This document shows positions 10,408 to 18,885 of a DNA stretch of 51,536 nt, piece by piece. This DNA is from Pseudomonadota bacterium. GTDB lineage: Bacteria > Pseudomonadota > Gammaproteobacteria > Burkholderiales > Burkholderiaceae_C. How positions within the stretch are numbered: position 1 is the stretch's first letter; every line of letters begins with the position of its first letter. A program made the translations under genes and the position numbers. The notes below the pieces were generated by a model. It saw nothing but the letters and a program-made list of their open reading frames with translations. It ran no database searches and was not told the DNA's origin. The stretch is from the NCBI GenBank assembly GCA_030538085.1, contig JAUNUR010000017.1, forward strand, positions 1 to 51,536, read 5' to 3'.

Positions 10408-11397
10408 ATGGACTCGCTTGATCTCATCCAAACGTTCCGCGAAGTGGCGCGCCGCAACAGCTTCTCCGCGGCGGCGCGCGCGCTCGACATGTCACCCGCC
10501 AACGTGAGCAAGTACGTGGCACAGCTGGAGAAGCGCTTCGGCGTGCGGCTGTTTCACCGCACCACGCGCAAGGTGTCGCTGACGGACGCTGGCCAACTGC
10601 TGTACGACCGCTCCGGCCCCGTGCTGGAGCTGGTGCAGATGACCACCAGCGAGCTGCAGGAGCGCGCCACCCGCCCCAGCGGGCGCCTGACGGTGACGGC
10701 TCCGCACGCGCTGGTGCATTCGGGCCTGTCGACGCTGCTGGGACATTACCTGACGCGTTACCCCGAGGTGTCGCTGAACCTGCGCCTGTCCAACCGCCAG
10801 CTCGACCTGGTGGAAGACGGCGTGGACCTGGCGCTGCGCGTGGGTCCGATCCCCGACCAGAACGTGATCGTGCGGCGGCTGGCGCAGTTGGACCGCGTGG
10901 TGGTCGCCTCGCCCGCCTACTGGCGCGCGCACGGATTTCCGCAGCATCCGCGTGATCTGGCTGGGCACCGCGTGCTCAACATCAACCGCGCGGGCGAGCC
11001 GGCGCGCTGGTCGTTCTCAGAACGCGGCAAGCCGCTGGAAGTGGCGCTGCAACCGCACGTGGACGCCAACGACGTGGCGCCGCTGATCGCGCTGGCGCTG
11101 ATGGACCTGGGCGTGGCTTACCTGGCACGACCGATGGTGCAGTGCTACCTGGGCAGCGGGCAGCTCGAAGCGGTGCTGAAGGACTTCATCCCGCAGGACT
11201 TCTGGGTGTTCGCCGTCTACATGCAACGGCGCCACAACAGCGCCGCGTTGATGGCGCTGCTGGCGCACCTGGAAAGCGAAATGCCCAAGGCCGAGAGCGT
11301 GTTCAGCCTCAGCCAGCGCGTAGAAGGGCAGCTTGCATCGGAAATGGATCTCCCAAGCCAAAAAGGCCCGGAATCCCTACCAAACACCCGCAAATAG
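10408..11397 (+). CDS. LysR-family transcriptional regulator
   Basis: A 329-residue regulator. The N-terminal winged helix-turn-helix is clear (MDSLDLIQTFREVARRNSFS, then AARALDMSPANVSKYVAQLE and FHRTTRKVSLTDAG). A LysR substrate-binding domain follows, with the RLTVTAPHALVHSG start and a VDLALRVGP segment. The sequence is closest in style to the CrgA/AaeR-like group, which often responds to aromatic or aldehyde compounds, but the ligand is not known. The ATG at 10408 puts the operator-like palindrome outside the gene. It is divergent from the small exported protein; the dienelactone hydrolase gene lies downstream on the opposite strand. Confidence 0.93.
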   Translation: MDSLDLIQTFREVARRNSFSAAARALDMSPANVSKYVAQLEKRFGVRLFHRTTRKVSLTDAGQLLYDRSGPVLELVQMTTSELQERATRPSGRLTVTAPHALVHSGLSTLLGHYLTRYPEVSLNLRLSNRQLDLVEDGVDLALRVGPIPDQNVIVRRLAQLDRVVVASPAYWRAHGFPQHPRDLAGHRVLNINRAGEPARWSFSERGKPLEVALQPHVDANDVAPLIALALMDLGVAYLARPMVQCYLGSGQLEAVLKDFIPQDFWVFAVYMQRRHNSAALMALLAHLESEMPKAESVFSLSQRVEGQLASEMDLPSQKGPESLPNTRK

Positions 11398-11462
11398 CTA
11401 CACAAAGCGTAGCTATCGTCCACCTACCGAGTCCCGGGCACAGCACCGCGCCCGAAGCCACC

Positions 11463-12152
11463 TCACCCCAGATGCTTGGCAAAGAACGCCAGCGTGCGCT
11501 CGCGTGCCAGCTTGGCCGATTCGGCGTGCCACGCACCGCGGTGGTCGCAGTTGAAGCCGTGGTCCGCGGGGTAGATGTGCACTTCCACGCCGGGGTGCGC
11601 TTTCTTGAACGCCTCCACGCCCTCCATCGGCACCCACTGGTCGCGGTCCGACAGGTGGGCCAGCACCGGCACCTTGGGCTGGCGGGCGATCTCTTCAGGC
11701 TGCGTCATGCCGCCGCCGTAGTACGGCACGGCGGCCGACAGGCCGTTCAGCATGGCGGCGGCGCGCCAGGTCAGCAGCCCGCCCCAGCAGTAACCGACGA
11801 TGCCGACCTTGCCGCCGCTTTCCTTGGCGGCGTGGTCGATGGCGGCCTGGATGTCCTGCATCACGCCGGGCGCGGGCAGCACGTCCACCGCCGTCTTGTA
11901 GCCAAAGCCTTCCTGCATGTCGGCGTCGGTATAGCCCAGTTCCACGCCTGGCTTGACGCGGTGGAAGGTACTGGGCGCCACGGCCAGATAGCCGTCCTGG
12001 GCGTAACCGTCGGCCACCGCGCGAATGTGCGCGTTGACGCCGAAAATTTCCTGCACCACCACCACGGCGCCTTTGGGCTGACCAGCGGGCCGGGCCACGT
12101 AGGCGGGAATTTTCTGGCCATCGGCGGCCGTCAAGTCGATGAACTGACCCAT
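11463..12152 (-). CDS. Dienelactone hydrolase family protein
   Basis: A 229-residue alpha/beta hydrolase of the dienelactone hydrolase family, which opens dienelactones in the modified ortho-cleavage pathway. It starts MGQFIDLTAADGQKIPAYVA. The family-specific cysteine nucleophile is in GYCWGG (Cys122), with His198 in PADHGFNC and the acid in SDRDQWVP (Asp169 or Asp171). Glu36 in VQEIFGVN is the residue that activates the cysteine in the Pseudomonas enzyme. All catalytic positions are present, so the enzyme should be active, but many members act on other esters and no aromatic pathway genes are nearby. A GGAG ribosome site precedes the ATG at 12152. Confidence 0.92.
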   Translation of the reverse strand: MGQFIDLTAADGQKIPAYVARPAGQPKGAVVVVQEIFGVNAHIRAVADGYAQDGYLAVAPSTFHRVKPGVELGYTDADMQEGFGYKTAVDVLPAPGVMQDIQAAIDHAAKESGGKVGIVGYCWGGLLTWRAAAMLNGLSAAVPYYGGGMTQPEEIARQPKVPVLAHLSDRDQWVPMEGVEAFKKAHPGVEVHIYPADHGFNCDHRGAWHAESAKLARERTLAFFAKHLG

Positions 12153-12358
12153 GTGCTTTGCTCCTTCATGAATAGTGCTCAATGCCCGCCCCACCAGGAC
12201 CAGGCGCTGCCGACGAAACCACCGCCGGCGCCAGACCATCCTAGTACACCGATGCGTCACGCCGCATCCTCGACTCCTGAATAATGGCTGGCATGGTGGC
12301 ATGTGCTTGCCCAAGGCACATGCCCCGGATTGATTTCCTTTCACCCTGGAGAGCCTTC

Positions 12359-12841
12359 ATGACCCACCCACAGCCCCACATCAAGTACTTCTGGGAGGAC
12401 TTGTCCGTGGGCACCACGCTGGAGATCGGCAGCATCACGGTCGATCACGACGAAGTGATCGAATTCGCCAGCAAATACGACCCCCAGCCCTTTCACCTGG
12501 ATGAAGAAGCCGCCGCCAAGTCGATGTTCGGCAAGCTCTCGGCCAGCGGCTGGCACACCTGCTCGATGGCCATGGGGCTGATGGTGCGTGGCTTTCTGCA
12601 CGAATCATCCAGCCTGGGCTCGCCGGGGGTGGAAAAGATCAAATGGCTCAAGCCCGTCTATCCGGGCGACACGCTGACGCTGCACCAGAAGATTCTCGAA
12701 TCACGCCCCATGAACTCGCGCCCCGACGTCGGCCTGACGCGCACGGTGTGGGAAATGTTCAACCAGCACGGCGATCAGGTGCTGATGATGGACGCCTATG
12801 CCATGTTCCGGCGCCGCACCCCAGCCGCGCCCGCGCTCTGA
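12359..12841 (+). CDS. MaoC-like hydratase/dehydratase
   Basis: A 160-residue single-hotdog-fold protein of the MaoC/R-specific enoyl-CoA hydratase group. The hydratase motif is visible near residues 37-47: FASKYDPQPFHLDEEAA, with the Asp and His that activate water, and the SASGWHTCSMAMGL helix follows. Such enzymes hydrate enoyl-CoA thioesters in fatty acid or side-chain metabolism; the substrate is not apparent. The ATG at 12359 has a GGAGAG ribosome site; the upstream part of the open frame is not family-like. It is not in an obvious operon: the dienelactone hydrolase gene diverges on its left and a palindromic repeat lies on its right. Confidence 0.9.
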   Translation: MTHPQPHIKYFWEDLSVGTTLEIGSITVDHDEVIEFASKYDPQPFHLDEEAAAKSMFGKLSASGWHTCSMAMGLMVRGFLHESSSLGSPGVEKIKWLKPVYPGDTLTLHQKILESRPMNSRPDVGLTRTVWEMFNQHGDQVLMMDAYAMFRRRTPAAPAL

Positions 12842-12860
12842 TCGCCCCGCCCGGGTCTTG

Positions 12861-13022
12861 GAGGCTGTCCTCAAATTCATCGCGGTAAGCGATTACCCCG
12901 GATCGGGTGTGCTGCAAGGCGCATTTCGCAGCCAATAGCTTGTGCTATTGGCAAGGAATGCAACGCCGCAGGGCGCCCGAGACCGGGGACAAGCGCGGCG
13001 CGAGGAGTTTGAGGACAGCCTC
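12861..13022. repeat. Palindromic ~165-bp repeat, copy C
   Basis: A 162-bp element with 15-bp perfect terminal inverted repeats (GAGGCTGTCCTCAAA and its complement). The core is the inverted counterpart of the copies at 7314 and 43573: GCAAGGCGCATTTCGCAG, a stem-loop, then TGCAACGCCGC. Here the stem is CCAATAGC-TTGT-GCTATTGG, a different sequence that still pairs perfectly. It exactly fills the space between two convergent genes; its right end abuts the stop codon of the lipoprotein gene, so it may serve as a terminator. Confidence 0.85.
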
Positions 13023-13664
13023 TTACCGGGGCGCCGGCAGCGCGTTGACCCATTCAACAACCTGGCGCGCCACTTCGTCGGCAGCCTGCCGCAACGCCTT
13101 GACGCCCCCCGCGGCATCCGCGGACGGGGCTGGCCGGCGCACCTCGAAAGTGCGCTGCCCCACCAGCCGGTACGTCTTGGCGCCGGGTGCGATGGCGGTC
13201 ACGCGCAGCCGCACCACGCCTTCGCTGGCCTCGGGCGTGGAAAAAATCTGCGCGAACTCGTCCAGCTCGGCCCGCAGATCCAGCGGCGCCAGGCCGGCAC
13301 CGGGTTCGACCACTGGCCGCGTGGCCGAAAACGCCTCGCGCAGGCGCTGCGTCAGCAACTGCGGCGGCGACATGGTCCAGCGCGCCTGTGCGTAGGGGCG
13401 CGGCTGCTGGCCGCCGTCGCCATGGTTCAGGCGGTAGATGATATGGGTACCGTCGATGGCGGCGGGTGCCTCGACGCGGTACAGCGCCAGCGCGGAGCCG
13501 CTGGGCGCCGTGCTGGCGGCCAGCGGCAGCGCCGGCCCCAGGTCGTACGGCTGCGGGCGCACGGGCTTGTCGGGCAGGGGCAGCGCACAGCCCGTCAAAA
13601 GAAAAACCGAAAGAAAAACACCTTTTTCCAGTGTGAACAGGGCGCGGCTAGCTATCAATTTCAT
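13023..13664 (-). CDS. ABC-type transport auxiliary lipoprotein (PqiC-like)
   Basis: A 213-residue outer-membrane lipoprotein, the last gene of a lipid-transport cassette. The signal peptide ends in the lipobox LLTGC, making Cys about residue 26 the lipidated residue. The body has the pattern of the ABC-type transport auxiliary component family (YDLGPALPL at the start, QARWTMSPPQLLTQRLREAF in the middle, ADEVARQVVEWV at the end). Family members work with MCE proteins to move phospholipids across the periplasm. It follows the MCE gene by 8 bp, so they are one operon. The stop codon directly touches a palindromic repeat. Confidence 0.88.
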   Translation of the reverse strand: MKLIASRALFTLEKGVFLSVFLLTGCALPLPDKPVRPQPYDLGPALPLAASTAPSGSALALYRVEAPAAIDGTHIIYRLNHGDGGQQPRPYAQARWTMSPPQLLTQRLREAFSATRPVVEPGAGLAPLDLRAELDEFAQIFSTPEASEGVVRLRVTAIAPGAKTYRLVGQRTFEVRRPAPSADAAGGVKALRQAADEVARQVVEWVNALPAPR

Positions 13665-13672
13665 ATCAAACC

Positions 13673-14680
13673 TCAGCGTGATGCGGCGGGCGCGGCGGGT
13701 TCGGTGCCACGGGCGCTCTCCGGCTCGAAGCCAGGCTCGCCCGGACCGGGTGGAATGGTGCCCGCGCCATAGATGAAAGCCTGCGGGTTCTCGCCCAGGG
13801 TGTTGGCGATGCGGTCGAGCCGGCGGATGGTGCGGCTGGCGTCCTCGGTGAGTGTCTGAATGCGCGGCAAGGTGGTGGCGGTGACGGTGTTGGCGCTTTC
13901 GCTCAACTGTTCGACCACGCCGCCTTCGCCGGCCACCTGATCGACGGCGCGCTTGACGTCGCCGGCCACACTGTCGAAGCCGGCCACCGTCTTGCGCGTC
14001 TGCTCCGCCGCCGCGTCGATGGACTTGAGTGAGGCATTGGCCTGCTCGATCAGGCGCGGGATGTTGGCGCGCGCCGGGTCCAGCTGTGTCTGGATGGTTT
14101 TATCGGCGGTCTGCGCCAGCTGCTTGGTGCTTTTGGCGGCTTCGCCCACTTCCTGCAGCGCGCTGGTGAAGGCGGCCTGGTTCTCATCGCTCAGCACGGT
14201 GTTCACGCGGTCGGCGATCTGGCCCACCTTCTCGGCCAGATCGCTGGCCATGTCGGACAACTGGCCCAGCGCGTTGGGCTTGAGCGGGATGCGCGGCGCG
14301 TCATAGGGGCCGGGCGCCGGCGGCTCGTCGGACGGGCCATCGTCGTCGAGCTGCACGAAGGACAGACCCGTGACGCCCTGGAACGCCAGCGTGGCATAGG
14401 TGGCGCTGGTGACCGGCGCATCGCGCGACACGGCGATGCGCACCAGCACGTTGGCGCGGTTGTCGGGATCGAAGCTGATATGGGTCACCTTGCCGACGGC
14501 CACGCCTTTGTAGCGCACCGCCGCCTGCGGCTGCAGGCCGGTGACGGCCTCGGTGCTGACCATCTCGTAGACGGCGGTATCGACTTCATCGCGCAGCAGC
14601 CACATGGCCAGACCGATGAGCAAAATGGTGACGGCCAGGATGAAGGCGCCGGCGGCCAGGGCGTGGGCTTTGTTTTCCAT
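13673..14680 (-). CDS. MCE-domain (MlaD/PqiB-like) lipid transport protein
   Basis: A 335-residue periplasmic protein anchored by one N-terminal helix (about residues 9-29, LAAGAFILAVTILLIGLAMW). A single MCE domain follows: VTGLQPQAAVRYKGVAVGKV, then the ITFDPD-like stretch and the YATLAFQGVTGLSFVQL segment. After it comes a long helical region (about residues 135-310), probably coiled coil, with heptad-like ADRVNTVLSDEN and QTLTEDASRTIRRLDRIAN segments. MCE proteins form hexamers that carry lipids between inner and outer membrane. It lies between the ATPase and lipoprotein genes of the same operon. The tail is Pro/Gly/Ala-rich. Confidence 0.93.
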   Translation of the reverse strand: MENKAHALAAGAFILAVTILLIGLAMWLLRDEVDTAVYEMVSTEAVTGLQPQAAVRYKGVAVGKVTHISFDPDNRANVLVRIAVSRDAPVTSATYATLAFQGVTGLSFVQLDDDGPSDEPPAPGPYDAPRIPLKPNALGQLSDMASDLAEKVGQIADRVNTVLSDENQAAFTSALQEVGEAAKSTKQLAQTADKTIQTQLDPARANIPRLIEQANASLKSIDAAAEQTRKTVAGFDSVAGDVKRAVDQVAGEGGVVEQLSESANTVTATTLPRIQTLTEDASRTIRRLDRIANTLGENPQAFIYGAGTIPPGPGEPGFEPESARGTEPAAPAASR

Positions 14681-14687
14681 GGTCGGG

Positions 14688-15578
14688 TCATTGTCCTTTC
14701 ACGGCGGCGGCGGGCGCGGATGCCACGGCGCGCCGGTCGCGCAGCAGCTCCATCGCGCGCTGGCCGCGTTCGCCGAGGAAGAAGTGGTGGATGAAGGGGT
14801 GATCGAAAGCCAGCACCTCGGGCACCGGCGCGGCGATGATGACGTGCTGCTCGGCCAGCACGGCCACGCGGGTGGACAGCTCGAACAGCGTGTCCAGATC
14901 GTGCGTGACCATCACCACCGTCAGCCCCAGTTCCTGATGCAACGAGCGCAGCAGGGTGACGAAGGCGTCGGAGCTGTCGGGGTCGAGCCCGGCGGTGGGC
15001 TCGTCGAGCATGAGCAGCGGCGGGTCCATGATGAGGGCGCGCGCCAGCGCCACGCGCTTGACCATGCCGCCCGACAGCTCGCTGGGCATCTTGTGCGCGT
15101 CGCTGGCCTTCAGGCCCACCATTCGCAGCTTCAGCAGCGCCGCTTCGCGGGCCAGCTCATCGGGCAGCGCGCGCGTCTCGCGCAGCGGAAAGGCGATGTT
15201 GTCGAGCACGCTGAAGGCCGAGAACAGCGCGCCGTGCTGAAACAGCATGCCCACGCGCGCCGCCGCCTGGCGCCCCGATACGCTGCCGATCGGCTGGCCC
15301 AGCACCGTCACGCTGCCCTTGGCGGGCGTGTTCAGTCCCAGCATCTGGCGCAGCAGCACCGTCTTGCCCGTGCCCGAGCCACCCACCAGCGTCAGCACCT
15401 CGCCGCGGTAGACGGTCAGGCCCAGATCCTTGTGCACCACCACCTCGCCGCCGCCTGGCACCGGAAACACGCTCCACAGCCCGCGCACCTCGATCATCGG
15501 CTGGCCTTGCTCGGGCAATGGCGCGGGCGCGGCCTCGCCGTCGGCCGGGCGCTTGGGAACATCCGCCTCGGTCGTCAT
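14688..15578 (-). CDS. ABC transporter ATP-binding protein (MlaF-like)
   Basis: The 296-residue ATPase of the lipid transporter. Walker A is GGSGTGKT at residues 66-73, the signature is LSGGM, and Walker B is LLMLDEP followed by TAGLDPDSSD; the H-loop lies in VVMVTHDLDT. The VVTHDL-type and GLMVGLKASDAHKMP-like regions fit the MlaF group. The ATG at 15578 overlaps the permease stop codon as ATGA, so the two are coupled. The first 27 residues (to QGQPMIEV) are an extension ahead of the ATPase core, so a start at the internal Met is possible but less likely. Confidence 0.95.
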   Translation of the reverse strand: MTTEADVPKRPADGEAAPAPLPEQGQPMIEVRGLWSVFPVPGGGEVVVHKDLGLTVYRGEVLTLVGGSGTGKTVLLRQMLGLNTPAKGSVTVLGQPIGSVSGRQAAARVGMLFQHGALFSAFSVLDNIAFPLRETRALPDELAREAALLKLRMVGLKASDAHKMPSELSGGMVKRVALARALIMDPPLLMLDEPTAGLDPDSSDAFVTLLRSLHQELGLTVVMVTHDLDTLFELSTRVAVLAEQHVIIAAPVPEVLAFDHPFIHHFFLGERGQRAMELLRDRRAVASAPAAAVKGQ

Positions 15579-16699
15579 CCCCACATGCCCACTTTCTTGA
15601 ACAGCACGGCGAACAGCGCGTCGATCAGGATCACCGCCGTGATCGCCGCCACCACCGACGCCGTGGTGCCCTGGCCCAGGCTTTCGGTGTTGGGTTTGAC
15701 GCGCAACCCGTAATGGCAGCCGATGAGCGCGATCGAGACCCCGAAGACCGCCGACTTGGCCAAGGCCAGCCACAGGTTCGCCACCGGCACCACGGCTGGC
15801 AGCGCCTCATAGAAATAGCCGGGGTTGATGCCCAGCGTGAGGTCGGACGCCAGCATGCCGCCGATCAGCGAAGCCAGCGTGGTCCACACGGCCAGCAGCG
15901 GCATGGCGATGGCCAGCGCCATCGCGCGCGGCAGCACCAGCCGGAAGCCCGCCGGAATGCCCATCACGCGCATGGCATCCAGCTCTTCCGTCACGCGCAT
16001 CACGCCGATCTGCGCCGTGATGGCCGATCCCGAACGCCCGGCAATCAGCACCGCCGCCAGCAGCGGCCCCAGCTCGCGGATCAGCGCCAGCCCGAGGATG
16101 TTGACGATGAAGGTCTCGGCGCCGAACTGGCGCAAAACCTGGCTCATCAGGTAGGCCAGCACCACGCCAATCAGAAAACCCACCAGCGCCGTGATAGGCA
16201 GCGCCTGCGCGCCGATGCGGTACAGATGGCCGGAGAAATCACGCCACGGCCCCCAGCGCGGCGCGGCCAGCAGGCGCAGAAAATCCAGCAGCAGCTGTCC
16301 CATCAGCGTGATGAAGTCGCGCATCTGCAGCAGCGCCTGAATCACCCACAGGCCCAGCATGTCCACCCGCTCCGCCAGCGACAGCCCGCCTGGTCGCGCC
16401 TCGGTCGGCGGATGGGCAGCCACGCGCTCCAGCAGCGCGCGCTGTTCGTCGGACACTTCCACGCGCGCTGGCCATTGCCGGCCCCAGTGGTTCCACAGCA
16501 TCAACGCGCCCAGATGGTCCAGCGCCAGCAGCTCGCGCAAGTCCCAGCCCGCCACGCCGCCGGCGCGGCCCAGCGCGGCGGCCGTATCGCGCCAGACCTT
16601 GCCCGCCGTCAGGCTGGCGGCCGTCCACTCGCCCAGCGGCACGGCCAGCGGGCCGCCGTCGGTCGGCCTGCTGTCAAGGCGTGGCGTGGTGTCGGACAT
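15575..16699 (-). CDS. MlaE-type permease with N-terminal STAS domain
   Basis: A 374-residue inner-membrane permease. Residues 1 to about 110 look like a STAS domain (PLGEWTAASLTAGKVWRDTA, then WDLRELLALDHLGALMLWNH, with the conserved Asp-His-x-Gly stretch). The MlaE domain follows, with its typical helices (PITALVGFLIGVVLAYLMSQ, then FGAETFIVNILGLALIRELG and the GRSGSAITAQIG loop). In the E. coli Mla system the STAS protein MlaB is separate; here it is fused, a known variant. It is the first gene of the operon permease-ATPase-MCE-lipoprotein. The ATG at 16699 (MSDTTPRLDS) is preferred; the open frame upstream is not family-like. Confidence 0.93.
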   Translation of the reverse strand: MSDTTPRLDSRPTDGGPLAVPLGEWTAASLTAGKVWRDTAAALGRAGGVAGWDLRELLALDHLGALMLWNHWGRQWPARVEVSDEQRALLERVAAHPPTEARPGGLSLAERVDMLGLWVIQALLQMRDFITLMGQLLLDFLRLLAAPRWGPWRDFSGHLYRIGAQALPITALVGFLIGVVLAYLMSQVLRQFGAETFIVNILGLALIRELGPLLAAVLIAGRSGSAITAQIGVMRVTEELDAMRVMGIPAGFRLVLPRAMALAIAMPLLAVWTTLASLIGGMLASDLTLGINPGYFYEALPAVVPVANLWLALAKSAVFGVSIALIGCHYGLRVKPNTESLGQGTTASVVAAITAVILIDALFAVLFKKVGMWG

Positions 16700-16972
16700 G
16701 AGCGGATGCGTGTGATGCAAAGGGCCAGGAATCGCCCGCGAATGAAACAAAGTGCCAACCACACAGACTTGCGAGTCAGCTTCAAAGCAACCGTGAATGG
16801 TACTGCCTTGGTATGCAAGGACAGCGGACACCGCCCATTTCGGTGTGTAGGCGAGGCGCGCGTCCTCGTGACGGAGCACGGCGCGCTTGGTTACGCATCT
16901 TTCTTAATGTTCGTGAAAAAAATCACGTCGCTGGATAGCATCGGTTGATTGTCACCAGGAGATCAAAGCAGC

Positions 16973-17527
16973 ATGGCACTTCAAGGCCCCTTCTTCGGCA
17001 AACGCGAAGACGCCCCCCTTCCCCGCGCCCCCGGCACGTCCACCCTGGGCGGCACCAGTTCACTGGGGTCGGCCAACGGCATCGGCGGCGCGCAGCCATT
17101 CGCCTCGGCCGCCAGCGCGCAGGCGGCGGCCACCGCGCCCAGCGCCGACAGCGGCGCCAAGCTCACGGTCGGCCCCAACATCAAACTGAAAGGCGTGGAA
17201 ATCACGGATTGCGACACACTGGTCGTGGAAGGCACGGTCGAGGCCACCATGAACTCGCGCGTGATCCAGATCGCCGAACAGGGCGCCTTCAAGGGCTCCG
17301 CCGAGATCGACATCGCCGAAGTCCGTGGCGTGTTCGACGGCAACCTCACCGTGCGCCAGAAACTGGTGATCTTCTCCACCGGCAAGGTCACGGGCAAGAT
17401 TCGCTACGGCAAGATCGTGATCGAGGAAGGCGGTCAGCTCTCCGGCGACATCACGTTCGGCACGGCTTCCGGTGGCGGCGACGGCAAACCCGCCGTCAAG
17501 GCCGAACCACAGACCGCCACGGCCTGA
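16973..17527 (+). CDS. Bactofilin (polymer-forming cytoskeletal protein)
   Basis: A 184-residue bactofilin, which self-assembles into filaments at the membrane and positions cell-wall or polar proteins. The first ~70 residues are low-complexity Ala/Gly/Ser. The beta-helical DUF583 core then runs from about 61 to 170: LTVGPNIKLKGVEITDCDTL, VVEGTVEATMNSRVIQIAEQ and VRGVFDGNLTVRQKLVIFST. The C-terminal tail is short and disordered. The start at 16973 (MALQGPFFGKRED) follows an AGGAG site about 11 bases upstream and matches the usual family N-terminus. Confidence 0.92.
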   Translation: MALQGPFFGKREDAPLPRAPGTSTLGGTSSLGSANGIGGAQPFASAASAQAAATAPSADSGAKLTVGPNIKLKGVEITDCDTLVVEGTVEATMNSRVIQIAEQGAFKGSAEIDIAEVRGVFDGNLTVRQKLVIFSTGKVTGKIRYGKIVIEEGGQLSGDITFGTASGGGDGKPAVKAEPQTATA

Positions 17528-17642
17528 CCGCTGGCAGCTTTTGATGAATGACACCGGTGATGCGCGAAATGCCTCGCACTCGGCGGGGTTCATGCCGTCA
17601 TCGAAGCGCGCGAGCAGTTGTCTTCTTGAGCGCGCAACAGCA

Positions 17643-18764
17643 TCAGACCTTGCGCACCACCACGCTGCCGATCGAATAACCGGCGCCGAACGAGCAAATC
17701 ACGCCAACGTCGCCGGCTTGCAAATCCTGCTTGTGGCGATGGAATGCGATGATTGAGCCCGCCGAGGCGGTGTTGGCGAACTCGTCCAGGATGATGGGCG
17801 CCAAGTCGGCGGTCGGGTCATGCCCGATCAGCTTGCGCACGATGAACTGGTTCATGCTCAGGTTGGCCTGGTGCAGCCAGAAGCGGCGCACGCCGTCGGG
17901 CGCCAGCGACAGCTCGCCCAGGTGGGTGGTGATGTGCTCCGCCGCCAGCGGGCAGACGTCCTTGAACACCTTGCGGCCTTCCTGGCGGAACAATTGGTCG
18001 CGGTCCTCGGGGTCGCGGTCCTCGCTGCGGCTCATGAAGCCGGCGTTGTTGCGGATGTTGTTGGAGAACTGCGTCATCGCCTTGCTGCCCAGCACTTCCC
18101 AGCAGTCGGGCGAGACGGCGGTATCGGCGCGCTCGATGAGCAGCGCGGTGCACACGTCGCCAAAGATGAAGTGGCAGTCGCGGTCCATCCAGGCGTGATG
18201 GGCCGAGGTGATTTCGGGGTTGACGACCAGCGCGCAGCGTGACTGGCCGGTGCGCACGGCGTTCACGGCCTGTTCCATGGCGAAAGTGGCCGACGAGCAG
18301 GCCACGTTCATGTCGAAGCCGTAGCCGCCGGCACCCAGCGCCTGCTGAATCTCGACGGCCATGGCCGGATAGGCGCGCTGCATGTTGGAGGCCGCGCAGA
18401 TCACCAGGTCCACGTCGGCGCCGGTGCGTCCGGCGGCCCGCAGCGCGTCCTGCGCCGCCGCCACGGCAATCTCGGCCATCAGGGAAATCTGGTCGTCGGG
18501 ACGCGGCGCGAGGCGCGGGCGCATGCGCTCGGGGTCAAGCACGCCGGCCTTGTCGATCACGTAGCGCTGCCGGATGCCGGAGGCCTTGACGATGAACTCC
18601 TCGCTCGACAGCGGCGTGGGCTGCTTGTCGCCGGCGGCGATGGCCTGGGCGTCGCGGGCGTTGCAGCGCTCGGCGTACTCGTTGTAAGACGCCACCAGTT
18701 CGGCGTTGCTGATGACCTCGGGCGCGATCCACAGACCGGTGCCACTGATGACCGTGCGATGCAT
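17643..18764 (-). CDS. Beta-ketoacyl-ACP synthase III-like enzyme
   Basis: A 373-residue thiolase-fold enzyme of the KAS III family, which joins an acyl-CoA to malonyl-ACP. The catalytic triad is intact: Cys156 in NVACSSATF, His298 in FWLHQANLSMNQ, and Asn331 in DEFANTASAG. It is about 50 residues longer than FabH, with an extra N-terminal loop (SYNEYAERCNARDAQAIAAG) that marks a distinct subgroup often annotated as beta-ketoacyl-ACP synthase III. It is not in a fas operon; its neighbours are bactofilin and a zinc dehydrogenase. A role in a special fatty acid or signal molecule is possible but not shown. The ATG is at 18764. Confidence 0.92.
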   Translation of the reverse strand: MHRTVISGTGLWIAPEVISNAELVASYNEYAERCNARDAQAIAAGDKQPTPLSSEEFIVKASGIRQRYVIDKAGVLDPERMRPRLAPRPDDQISLMAEIAVAAAQDALRAAGRTGADVDLVICAASNMQRAYPAMAVEIQQALGAGGYGFDMNVACSSATFAMEQAVNAVRTGQSRCALVVNPEITSAHHAWMDRDCHFIFGDVCTALLIERADTAVSPDCWEVLGSKAMTQFSNNIRNNAGFMSRSEDRDPEDRDQLFRQEGRKVFKDVCPLAAEHITTHLGELSLAPDGVRRFWLHQANLSMNQFIVRKLIGHDPTADLAPIILDEFANTASAGSIIAFHRHKQDLQAGDVGVICSFGAGYSIGSVVVRKV

Positions 18765-18885
18765 GCAAAGTCCTCTCGATATATTCGACGGAAACCTTGC
18801 ATTGTAGGTAGAGCCGGCCCCCTGCGGCGAGCCCCGGCGCGGGCCACGTCGCCGGTCAGGCGACGACGCGGCCCGCGCGCCTGGC

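Noticed and set aside
12907-13395. 162-codon frame on the plus strand
   Set aside because: It starts inside palindromic copy C and runs antisense through the lipoprotein gene.
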